In this document: positions 48,201 to 56,688 of the stretch, in pieces
How positions within the stretch are numbered: position 1 is the first letter of the stretch
How the letters are laid out: each line of letters starts with the position of its first letter
Assembly: GCA_019916065.1 (NCBI GenBank)
Contig: CM034233.1
Span: forward strand, 5,028,516 to 5,092,515
Reading direction: 5' to 3'
Source: Vitellaria paradoxa
Taxonomy: Eukaryota > Streptophyta > Magnoliopsida > Ericales > Sapotaceae
Length of the DNA: 64,000 bases
Translations under genes and position numbers: made by a program
Notes under the pieces: model-generated
What the model saw: only the letters and a program-made list of their open reading frames with translations
Told to the model about the DNA's origin: nothing
Databases searched by the model: none

Positions 48201-51200
48201 TTATTATAACCCTCAACGAATCGCGTAACCGATGGATAAACTAGGAAGATATACGCTGCCCCTCACGCATATCTTGCTTGAGTCAAGAGTCAAACCCGTA
48301 TGGTGGTCTTTGTGGAAAGCATACCAACGAGCCACTCGGGCTAACCCCAGGGGGACACTAACATATGAATTTCTTAATAAAGCTTATTCAAGTAAATAGA
48401 TAACTTCTTAATAGTCAACAGTCTTAACCGGGAATAGTACAAGCCAGAATATTGCATTTAGAAATAGATAGCAAGAAGAGCAGTACCTCAACAGGAGTTG
48501 CTAAAACCAAAAGATACTGGATAGCTTCAACAAAAATGCCAGATTTAGCTTTAGCCAGGCCAACAGCACAAATAGCTTGTTCCTCCCCAGTATATTCTGG
48601 ACACTGGCCATCCCTAAACAAAACAGTGAATGTTTTAAAACAAGAAGTTCGAAGCAAGTGCAGATTAACGCATGCAACAATCTTCACAGAATCGAGGAAT
48701 GAGATAGAACACTGAATACAGTAAGCAATCAAACAATATGTGATATCAGTAGAGTAACTTGAAAGTTCAAAATGTGCTCTTTTTTTGTTTTGGGGGGGGG
48801 GGGGGTTGGAGTGGGGGAGACCATTCAACAATTTTAACTGCATGATTTTCATGTCAGTTAATTTCACAATATATTATCAACTATCCTGCCAAAAGAAGAA
48901 ACACAAGGTGCATACCCCACATTTCAAGCCAGTAAGAAAGGTGAAGAGCAAAAAATCTCCTCCTCCTCAAGTCCTGTCGTGGTAATAGATATTATTAAGC
49001 CAATTGTTGATTTTTTATTTTTTTTTTTTTTACGTGAAGAATGATTGAACATGGAAAAGTTATAGAATATTGGCCCAAAAACAAAATAAAACAAAAGAAA
49101 AAAGATGAAGCAAAAGAATGCTAGCAACACAAAGCATAATGGAATCAAGAAAAGGAAGCTCCTTGCAGACAGCTAGACTCTTCAGGAAAATATATGCAAG
49201 TGAACAAATAAACTTGGGGTACTTTCTTCAAACCTAAAACTAAACACGATTATGCAGTATTTCTTCAGTTGAAAGGGGTCAACATCTTCAAAAGTACAGC
49301 TGTCCCCCCCCCCCTTCCTAACACTCAGCATAATGTGCAGGGAAGCTAAAATCCAAGCCTAGCTAACTTTACCGCTGAGATAACTCCATGCCAACAACCT
49401 AACTAATAAACTACCAGATTGGAAAGATGCTATAGAAATAAACTATGAACTACAATCTATTTCATACATTTGGGAACTATAAATGGCGTATACATCCTAT
49501 GTCATAGTTTCCATTTCAATTGGCATGTTCTGAAGAAAATTTGCTCAAGATTAAGCTAAAAAGTAATCTTTATGGACCAAGCTTGCACATTTGTGTGTGA
49601 AGAACCAACAAAGGCATGATTTTGCTACAACTTCATTCCACTCCCATTTCTGCTAGAGAGTGTTAAGCAGGTGATAACCAAATCTACAATGCCATGCATG
49701 CAAGTGATAGACACTTCAGACCTTGAAGGTCTAATAAAGATTGGAAAAGCTAAACCAAGTCTGTGTCCATTCAATGTCTCCTATTTATAGTTCATCAAAT
49801 TCCTTTTTATATAATTAAAAATGCATCAAGAGGATGCAACCCAAGTGCAAAAAGATCCTTGTAAAGAGTATGAATTGAATGAGAAAGCTTCACACACCCT
49901 AAAGGTTATGACAGCATCTATTTATATACATAGAACTGTACAAATTTAGGAAACAAAATCATATCTCCTCCTATTCTAGGAAATGATAAATCTACGACCT
50001 ATTCTATAACTGATTTCTATATTTACAACAATCATATCTCTAACACTCCCTCTCAAACTGGACCATATATATTGTACGTTCCAAGCCTATTACAAATATA
50101 TTTAACACGGAATCCTCCAAGAGCTTTGGTGAATAAATCGGATTTAACAAGATTAGTCGTGATAATATTATGTAGTATCTTCTCTGAGATAAAATGATAG
50201 TCTACTTCCAAATTTTTGGTTCTTTCAGCGAATACTAGATTAGAAGCAACATGAACAGAATCATTTTCATTTTCCATTAACTTTATTTTACAAAAATTCC
50301 ATGTTTGATTAATTTTGTGCCCTGAGCCAAATTACTGGCTCTGTCCCAACCACAATGTATATACTGATTAATGAACCACCAAAAGCCCTTCAAAACTTAA
50401 CAAACGAAGGGCTATCCAGAGAGTTTTAGTTTACCAAAAGGAAACTACCATGAATCAAAATAAGAAATCCTGACTTAGATAACAAACAATCTCACCACTT
50501 ATCAAAACGCCACATAAACAAAGAGTTATCTACCGTCGCCCAAGCTCTACGTATCTCTGGAAATATTCCACACAAAGCAGTTCCTTCCCCACCAGCTGCG
50601 TTATATCTTTCAATTAGGACAGTGGGCAGCTCCCAGGTATCCACCACTTCAACCAAAGGTGGCCACTGTGACAGAGTTATACAACATAGTGATGAATTAG
50701 CCCGCCTAATGAGAAAGCAGGAAAAAAAATAATAATCAGAAGAAAATGTGGTTAAGAAATGATACTAGCGGCAACATCATGATCAAAAAGTACAGATCAA
50801 TATGGTCATGCCATATAATTATGGGCGCAGTAGAGAGAGCACCTGAAACTGTTTCAACAAATAAGAAGCATCTTGCGAACAGGAAAATAATATATTTCAT
50901 CACATATCGTAAGTAAACAAGCAAAAATATGAGGCTTTCTTGGAGGAGGGACATCACTAAAAAGGCTTCGACCCTTCCTTGGAAAAGTGAACGAACAAAT
51001 TTATTAACTTTCCCAAGCTTCCTTCGGGTAGTGACCCAGTGCAGAAATTAACATAATATGAAACCCTTCTCCAAAATCCATCATCACTAAAATTGAACCA
51101 CGTTATTATATATGAGAAGCCCATTATTGACAAATAAAATTACATTGGAAAGCTTTGCAGGATAACCCGTGTACAAAAGCCCCCATCAAAACAGAAGGGC

Positions 51201-51239
51201 ATCAAAAGATTATACACCTATTACCTCTCCAAGAAATCC

Positions 51240-51273
<34 letters not shown>

Positions 51274-54200
51274 CAAAAATTGACCTAAGTTGGGCAGTTG
51301 AAGTTGAACTACACAATTTGGACCAAAAAAAAAATCAATTTACCAAACTAGTTTGGGACTTAGACTTCGTTGAATTGAGTTGAGTAGACATAAAAGTATC
51401 ACAATCCCCTAGAAAGCTCTAAAATTTCTCTCCACTAAAAACAACCAAGCCAAACAAAATAGGACAAGGTTCCAAGCTTTCCACCTCATTTTACCTACTC
51501 AAGCACCCCTTGAAGATTTGCCCACAAAATACCAAATTTTATCAAGAAAATAGTCCCTAATTATCTTAACAAAATCACAATGCAACAAGATACTGGGCAC
51601 GATCTTCATTGTGCATACAAAGATAGCACCAACTCATCACCACTCTTCTTTTAATAATATCTCTTGTAAGAAACTTGTTATGTAACCCACACCATGGGCT
51701 CGGCCACTTTTGCAAGGGCACCCCTACAAACAAATTCTAGCTGAAGGAAGCAGACCCCACCATGGTACATGACTTGACTCCAAAGCACACATTTTTAAGA
51801 ACAAACCACCAAATTGACAACATCTACCTCCCTCAAAAGCTTCCCTTCTTTGATAAGCAATAAAATTTTATTTTAAAAAAAGAAAAGAAAAGAAAAGAAA
51901 AAGAAACGGCATTACATGATTGTGGGCAAGAAATAACCCCCCCCCCAAAAAAAAAATAAAATAAAATAAAATGAATCAGCATTTTAACAAAAAGCAAGCC
52001 AAATTCCTTGGGTTGAAAACAAAAGATAGAAAGTAAAACCAAGGAGAATAGACAAACAAAAAAAAGATATGAGAAAATTTATCCTCTCCGATATGCCAAT
52101 AACATCTTCCCATTTGTCATTTTCTCAAAACCATCCAAGAGAAGACTTGAATCATCTTGCATATGTGATCATAGTATCCAAAATCATAGGGGGTGCGTAA
52201 GTGAAGTGTTTCTTACAGAAAGCGACATGCTCCATACAGATACTTCGAAGTTTAGGGTTTCTGAGATAAACGATATCTGGCTCAAACTCGTGTGCTGAAG
52301 AGGATTATTCAAGTACCAAAGTAGGAGAGATGATGGTTAATCTTCTACCAGTACCAAAGGAAGCTAATGGGGTTTGAATCTATAAGAGAGGGCATGGGTA
52401 CTCCAAATATATGGAATTGCTCAGTGACAAGGTTCTGTGGACAACGCAAATGTTGGTTGAATCTGCTAACAGTGCTAGCGATAGATTCAAGCAGTTGGGT
52501 TGTTTGAGGGGTGGTCAAAGGATACTCACTGAATTTGTATATGGGTTTGCCAGAAGAGGATAATAGAGTTGCGTTCTTTCACTCCAAGAAGATGAACGAG
52601 TGGTACACAGCCTTGTTAGAGTAGTTGCACAATAAGAAGTTAGGGGAAGGGGAGGATGGAGTAATATGGGAACTAACAAAATTAGGAGAATTCAATGTTA
52701 AATCATATCATAAATTCTTGTTGGGATGGACAAAGGTGGATTGTTTTGTGGAAAAAATATGAAAGCATGAGTTATTCCAAAGGTTCCTTTCTATGTGGTG
52801 TTTTGGTCGAGGGAGGAACCTTAACAATGAAAATCTTCAAAAAAAAAGGACATTCTAGTTAACAAATGTTGCTTATGCAAAGAAAATGGAGAATCCATTG
52901 ATCAAATCTCCATTTGTTGAATGTGGACGAAGACTGTGCAGGTGTTGTTACCAACCTACTTTGTGTACAATGGGTGCAAAGAATATAAAGGATTTGCTAT
53001 GTTCTTGACAAGGCTATAATGTGGTTTGCAACAAGGGGGAAGCTTTTTGAGTACCTCCTTTTTGTTTATTTTGGCTGATTTGGAAGGATGAGAACAAAAT
53101 AACTTTTCAGAACGTTAAGTGGCCTATACATGGAGAGAGTGAGTATTTTTTTTTCATAGCCTTCATGGACAACGTGTAAATGGAATGCATTTTCCTAATG
53201 CCTACTTTCTTTTAGATACTTATTAAAATTTCATTTCCTACTAGGACTCCAAGGATCAAATAACCCTCCGAAAAAGCATTCTTTCTAGACATGATCTTAC
53301 TAATGAGTTCTTTACTTCCCAAAACCTTATTCAAAATTTTGCAATGTGAGATCACCACACTAATCAGTTAGAAATCCTAGAGCTTCAGAGACTCATCTCT
53401 CTTGGGTTATTCAAAAGTTATCCCACTTCCCAAACCTACAAGTTCCTCCTAAAGAGGAATATCCCACATCACATGGCAATGAACAATATAAGCAATAGAT
53501 GCTTTTGAATCCAACATCACCTAGAAAATTACTAGGAAGTCATCTAATTTGGCCTCCTCACACCTACTACCAATCCTCAACACTAAAGTAATGCGAAAAA
53601 CAAATCTTGCCACAACACTCTAATTCCTTTGGCCACATCAGCTTCAAGTGAAGGATACTTCCATTATGGCTCAAATCCACAATACCTTTATTTAGCAACC
53701 ACTACCTTCCTACAAAGCTTATTCCTTTTCAACACACATCTCTATAATCAGTTTCCGGGTAAAACCTTATTAAAAAAGTGAAACTTCGTCAATGCAAGCC
53801 AACCTCCATAATGGGAGAACACAATTCCACCCAACCAAATGCTACTTGAAGTTCCTCTCCATACCCCCCTCAAAAAAAATAATAAATAAATAAATCCCTC
53901 TAAAACTTATGCAACTTACTAACCACCGCCATTGAAATAAAAAAGAGAGACAAGAAGTAAGTGAGAAAATAGGACAAAGTGCTTTAATGAGTTGCCTTGC
54001 CACTTTGGATGGATAATTGACTTTTTCTATCTAACTAGATGTCTATGGACCACCACCTCATCGCAAAAAAAGCTTGCTTGTATAAAGGACCCGAAGGTAA
54101 TCCCCAAACAAGGAGTAGGCAAAGACCCAATGATAGAAGAAAGGTCCTCCAAATTGGAAACCTGCCCAATGCAAATCAATTTTAACTTATCTAAGTTTAC

Positions 54201-54972
54201 CTTCAAACTCAACATAGCTCCAAAGCAAGGCAAAAAAGAAAAAGTGCCCTAGAGGTAAGGATTCTCTATTTTAAGTAGTTTTTTGGATTGAACTTATTTG
54301 GTCTATGGTGTGGAATCGTGGGAGTGTGTATGCATTATTTTTGTAAGATCAAAGGACAAAATGGTTGGTGTGGCATCAGTTTTTATGCTCCACCCAATCA
54401 AGCCCCATACATCTTCATCAATCTTCCAAATTTTAGACCCCTTTCTCATTATTTGTGAATTTAGCCGTTAAAAGAAGTCATTCTCAGCATGCATAGCAAC
54501 ATAAGAAGTAGTAAAAATACAGCATACCTCACAAACCATTCACTAAAAGTACAACACCTTTTTTTTTTTTTTTTCGAATGGTGGTGTAACACCTTCAAGC
54601 ATAAAAAGATTTAATAGTAATGAAAATAAAATAAAAATGTCGTTTAAAATACCCATATCATTCACATTAACTTAACAAACACTTTATCAGGACTACAACC
54701 ATGTTAGAACATATATATAAGTACCCAAAACAACATCAACGGCAAAATTCAAAGCATTCTTGTTTATCCTCTCCTCAGATTTCGGAGTGGTTATATAGGA
54801 ATGGGTAGAGTACCTCTCTGGGATGAGTTGAGTATGGATGACTGGCGTATCTGGAAGCTTCCAGGGCTTCTTCGAGGTCGGGCTGAGCCGCAACATCTCG
54901 CGCAATACGGTCGCTCACGACAAGACCCGCATTGGTGACGTCACGCAACACGATCTCGGGTTCCCACGACAT
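24252..54972 (-). CDS. NUP155: Nuclear pore complex protein NUP155, 13 exons
   Basis: Nup155 is a scaffold nucleoporin of the inner pore ring, with an N-terminal beta-propeller and a C-terminal alpha-solenoid. It helps anchor the pore to the nuclear envelope. Exons: 54814-54972, 50496-50665, 48487-48613, 32362-32624, 30309-31962, 29987-30199, 29473-29720, 28955-29366, 28650-28855, 26926-27283, 25979-26197, 25469-25797, 24252-24369. The phases are consistent throughout: 4476 nt, 1491 aa, close to the Arabidopsis protein. Landmarks: EIVLRDVTNAGLVVSDRIAR (N-terminus), WPPLVEVVDTWELPTVLIER, AAGGEGTALCGIFPEIRRAW, GRDGHIYELHYTTGSGWHKR, FNRPVDILRRLLESNSPRSM, RSRRNQRRGLYGCVAGLGDL, KRQRLPYSPAELAAMEV, TWARLIDQALSRGG, RLLRSVLVVLREWAMSV and the C-terminal LEESLLSPFSFDRF. 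Introns 1 (4.1 kb), 2 (1.9 kb) and especially 3 (32625-48486, 15.9 kb) are swollen by transposons, but all splice sites are canonical GT-AG. I see no reason to think it is a pseudogene. Confidence 0.96.
27317..27438. repeat. Tandem duplication in a NUP155 intron
   Basis: Two units of about 60 bp begin CAGAAAGTGGACTAGGATAT (27317) and CAGAAAGTGGACCAGGACAT (27381). They differ at a handful of positions and both end near ATGATTTGA. Confidence 0.85.
28043..28370. mobile_element. PIF/Harbinger-like MITE (328 bp) in a NUP155 intron
   Basis: The ends GGTGCCATTTGGTAT and ACCAAATGACACC form inverted repeats, and TTA is duplicated at 28040-28042 and 28371-28373. The interior is rich in 'AAAACA...AGAAAA' words and folds back on itself. 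It lies between exons 28650-28855 and 26926-27283. It has a different sequence family from the 397-bp MITEs. Confidence 0.75.
29757..29864. repeat. Tandem duplication, about 59-bp unit, in a NUP155 intron
   Basis: CAAAATGCAACAACGCCAAA...CTATAACATT occurs at about 29758-29805 and again at about 29817-29864 with two or three substitutions, joined by a T-run. It lies in the intron between exons 29987-30199 and 29473-29720. Confidence 0.9.
32896..33000 (-). mobile_element. tRNA-derived SINE with 16-bp target duplication
   Basis: On the minus strand it reads GTGGTGCTTTAGCTCAGTGG (A-box type) and then CCGGGTTCGACCCCGGGC (B-box, arm-like palindrome). The end is '...CTTACCAATCAAAA'. The perfect 16-bp word CCAGCAAAGATAAAAA flanks it at 32880-32895 and 33001-33016. 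It is in NUP155 intron 3. Confidence 0.88.
33130..33900 (-). mobile_element. LINE 3'-end fragment (zf-RVT region)
   Basis: Broken minus-strand frames give LINE C-terminal signatures. RRDDISIWRSTRSGVFGVKS and SFYNAMAE come first, then NKCCLCKIAAESVDHLSVKC and WNLWLIVGERNRRCF. These are in the order expected for the region after the reverse transcriptase. Frameshifts separate them. The reverse transcriptase core is absent. Confidence 0.8.
35075..35270 (+). repeat. Direct repeat of 37310-37490
   Basis: Shared words with the later copy: GTGCCACCA-AAA, ATCACTCTGATTGGTGCC against ATCACTATGATTGGTGCC, CTCCACCAC-AGA-C, and CACTCTAGGATGTACCTC against CACCTTGGATGTACCTCAAC. The second copy lies outside the inverted-repeat element, so the two may come from one unrecognised larger element. 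I recognise no protein domain. Confidence 0.55.
36161..36557. mobile_element. Tourist/PIF-Harbinger-like MITE, copy 2 (397 bp)
   Basis: The ends are GGGTGTGTTTGTTTGAGGG and CCAAACAAACACAGCC. The target duplication TTA is at 36158-36160 and 36558-36560. The neighbouring tandem copy of the host sequence preserves the unoccupied site, CCCTTTAGAACTTATATC, at 36781-36798. It is the same length and orientation as the copy at 3904-4300. Confidence 0.92.
37310..37490 (+). repeat. Second copy of the direct repeat at 35075-35270
   Basis: It lies between the inverted-repeat element and the LINE 3' end. It carries an unbroken 96-codon frame (37209-37499) that I cannot assign to any family, while the matching frame in the first copy has stops. 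Confidence 0.5.
37590..41235 (-). pseudogene. LINE ORF2 (endonuclease-reverse transcriptase), broken
   Basis: The start is M at 41235, followed by an endonuclease N-terminus whose expected 'SWNVRG' reads S-stop-NVRG (TAG for Trp). Endonuclease motifs are VVCLQETKL, GVYGP, MGRDFNLV (usual GGDFN altered), SRIDRFL and SDH. A frameshift near 40350 leads to the frame KVKWLKEGDRNTK. Stops then interrupt it near 40146, 39706 (just before DFRPISL) and 37827. The longest intact stretch (37827-39686) carries the reverse transcriptase core: AFVSGRQILDAVLVANEVID, RQGDPLS and the catalytic LLFADDTIVF. The zf-RVT region (NRCYLCRSNEETIDRLFIHC) comes next. FFWIVWKERNKRIFDDEE lies beyond the last stop. Confidence 0.88.
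41232..43293 (-). pseudogene. LINE ORF1 (DUF4283, nucleic-acid-binding), broken
   Basis: Three consecutive pieces (43030-43293, 42373-43026, 41232-42515 in two frames) are separated by a stop and frameshifts. The DUF4283-type core is visible as WKIPGGVDIRALDGERFLLA and, after a frameshift near 42400, AVWVKVVGLPIFLWSPGVFR. KLVVGHFMYDCPLWV follows. No full CCHC knuckle can be read. ORF1 proteins of plant LINEs bind RNA during retrotransposition. Confidence 0.75.
43350..43440. repeat. (GGT)n/(CGG)n tract in the LINE leader
   Basis: A run of GGT units passes into CGGCGG and 'ggcgaa' units. It is markedly GC-rich compared with its surroundings and precedes the LINE ORF1, so it is probably part of the element's 5' UTR/promoter. 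Confidence 0.6.
43838..45473. mobile_element. Solo LTR (1636 bp), target duplication AACGA
   Basis: It starts TGTGACAGCTC and ends GGGGGCGTGACA (TG...CA). AACGA is duplicated at 43833-43837 and 45474-45478. Rejoining the flanks restores the arm of the host foldback element, confirmed by the other arm. On the minus strand it starts TGTCACGCCCCCGAAATCC, a start typical of plant LTR retrotransposons, so minus is the likely orientation. No internal region or second LTR is present, which fits LTR-LTR recombination. The superfamily is not certain; Ty3/Gypsy is a guess. Confidence 0.85.
46119..46753 (-). mobile_element. 5'-truncated RTE-clade LINE, target duplication TTAATAATTA
   Basis: On the minus strand it encodes the end of an RTE reverse transcriptase: EKDKFRYLGSMVQQDEG, GWTKWRSASGVLCDRKIPLK and RMLRWMCGITRKDRIRNEEI. 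A premature stop (TGA where Arg is expected, in 'EN-stop-LRWFGHV') follows, then RRGRGRPKRSWKETIKHDL. The 3' end has the family's 'CCGACCCCACCTAGTGGGA' block and a GGTTTGGTTTGG tail. TTAATAATTA stands at 46109-46118 and 46754-46763. It lies inside the left arm of the foldback element. Confidence 0.85.
48161..48359 (-). mobile_element. tRNA-derived SINE with 13-bp target duplication
   Basis: On the minus strand GGGGTTAGCCCGAGTGGCTC (A-box type) is followed by CGGGTTTGACTCTTGAC (B-box type), about 120 bp of body and a long A-tail. AACATATGAATTT flanks it at 48148-48160 and 48360-48372. It is 115 bp from NUP155 exon 3, within intron 3. Confidence 0.88.
49860..50290 (-). mobile_element. Ty1/Copia 3'-end remnant in NUP155 intron 2
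   Basis: The minus-strand frame gives the end of the Copia RNase H region: ASNLVFAERTKNLEVDYHFI, then SDLFTKALGGFRVKYICNRL and GTYNIY. A polypurine tract (TTTGAGAGGGAG) and an LTR starting TGTTAGAGATATG at 50045 follow. The LTR has a TATATAAATAG box near 49925 and probably ends near 49860 (CTTTACA). Everything upstream of RNase H is missing. Confidence 0.8.
51241..51271. repeat. Long poly(A) tract
   Basis: About 30 consecutive A residues in NUP155 intron 1. It could be a retroposon tail; the flanks were not resolved. Confidence 0.8.
52250..53170 (+). mobile_element. Degenerate LINE 3' fragment, antisense in NUP155 intron 1
   Basis: Plus-strand pieces in different frames read like the C-terminal part of a plant LINE. 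They run KCCLCKENGESID (zf-RVT Cys-Cys), then WLIWKDENKITFQNVKWP. Upstream text resembles the region after the RT core. Many stops and frameshifts. Confidence 0.65.
53180..54240 (-). mobile_element. Degenerate LINE reverse-transcriptase fragment, sense in NUP155 intron 1
   Basis: The minus-strand frame near 54027-54233 reads CFGAMLSLKVNLDKLKLICI...LPTPCLGITFGSF. This corresponds to the LINE segment just after FADD ('cFe..sGLkvN..K', 'LP..YLGiplG'). Sequence toward 53200 continues in LINE-like fashion with frameshifts. Together with the plus-strand fragment at 52250-53170, it puts two LINE pieces tail to tail. Confidence 0.6.
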
Positions 54973-55300
54973 CTTCTGCAGACGATACCGTGAAAACCCT
55001 AGAACGAAACCGGAGACTCGGCGTTAGAGCCCTAGTAGACTCCTAGGACTTGAAATTGAGAATTGAACAATAGAAGCCAACAGCGAATTTGCGTGATTTA
55101 CTCTCAGTTGAATGGATAGAGAGAGAGAGGAGAGAGAGGGGGATTTGGAGCAAAGACTTCTGATTTTGCTAGAGTAATGAGTAGGGTTTTTCGCCGAGGT
55201 TTATTTGTTGTGGCGGGCAACGTGAGTATTTGAAGCCCACGCGGGGTAGTGAACCGGCTCGGACAGCCGTCAGCCGGACCCAGTTTTACGTGTTAATTTG
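54973..55300 (-). promoter_or_regulatory. NUP155 5' UTR/promoter region with CT-rich leader
   Basis: This is the sequence immediately upstream of the NUP155 start codon. On the gene strand a pyrimidine-rich CT repeat (55115-55142) lies about 145-170 nt upstream of the ATG, a common feature of plant 5' leaders. The region is GC-richer than the spacer beyond 55310. The transcription start is not determined. Confidence 0.45.
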
Positions 55301-56688
55301 GCTCCAACGGCTCTTTTATTTATTTATTTTTATCTATTTGGTCATTTTTTATGTTGTTTTGAGAAAATAGATAAATAATTTAAATGAAATGTAAAGAATA
55401 AAAAGAAAAGAAGAAAAAAATCCCTCAATATGTAATCACATTTCATACAATAAAAATAAAAAAAAAATAAGACTTTAAAACTCGAATGCCACTTTAATCA
55501 ACATTTATAATATATATATAATAGATTTGAAAAAATAAAATAAATTTAATAATACATAAATGAAATACTTCACAATGAAATAATCTAATTTTAGAAATGT
55601 AAAATATTAATAATTATAGTTGACTAAATCAACTAAATTAAGGAGCTAATTATATTGTGAAATTTGTATTTGTATATTAATTAATTAAAAAAATATGAGA
55701 AACTATCTAATCAACGGCTATAATATATATAACAAAAATATTATATTATTCTCACCAATAGTTTGTAAGATTAAATTTTAAAAATAAAACTAATAGTACA
55801 TAACTAAAATTTCCTTAATGACTTAGTTATTTTTTTGAAATGTACAATATTAATAATTGCAGTTAATTTTTTTTTTCAATTTATATAAGGATTAAGGATT
55901 TAAAAAATGCTATTATATTGACGTGTTATTCCTTCTCATGTTTACGGATCTCAACTCGATTGCACTCAATTAAAAAAAAAAAAAGAGATGTATATTATAA
56001 AATTATTCTTTTCCTTTAGCAACTTGTAATTTTTTTTTTTACTCTACTTTTGTAAAAGTTTTCAGTTCCCTCAAGGGGTATAAAAAATAACTTATCTAAA
56101 TTTTTATACAAAAACATACTTGAAAAGGTAAAATATTATAGAATAACATTTACCTTTTTTAACCCATTACAAAAAATACCCCCGTAATAATCACCACACT
56201 CCTCTTCTTTTCATTTACTTAACCCATGATCCTCCCCCAAACGGATTTGGAGGCTGTTCATGTCATCTCGGGGACAGCGTTGTTGTTCAGGCAATTGGAC
56301 TCATATTCAACTGTTTAAACACATTTATACGTTTTTAAAATTAAAAAAATATAAATGCATATGAACAATTAAATTTTAATCCTTTCTAACAATAATGTCC
56401 CCAAACTGACATCCGAAAATGATCACAGCCTCCCCCATTTCCCCCAGACTCCTTTTCTACTTACCCAGTTAAATGTGGAAGTCCATAACGTCCATTCCCG
56501 ATACTAGGTTTGACATTTATGGTAATCCACCGCCAGTGCCTTGCTCGTTGCTTGGGATAGTGGGGGCAGTTCAGATATCTAAGAGACATACAAGATCGGT
56601 AAAAAAACAAAAACAGAAACTTTTAAAAAAACTGAAAATCGTGAATCTAACCCTACATAGAAAACAAAATGATGTCTCAATAAAAGTC
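55301..56688. other. AT-rich spacer and S-acyltransferase 3' flank
   Basis: No coding exon. A MITE-like inverted repeat lies at 56249-56432. Sequence from about 56440 to 56688 is probably the 3' UTR of the acyltransferase gene. Confidence 0.5.
56249..56432. mobile_element. MITE-like inverted repeat (184 bp)
   Basis: The left end GGAGGCTGTTCATGTCATCT...GGGGACA and the right end (reverse-complemented GGAGGCTGTGATCATTTTCG...GGGGACA) match imperfectly. The centre is AT-rich and non-coding. Target duplication unclear. Confidence 0.5.
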
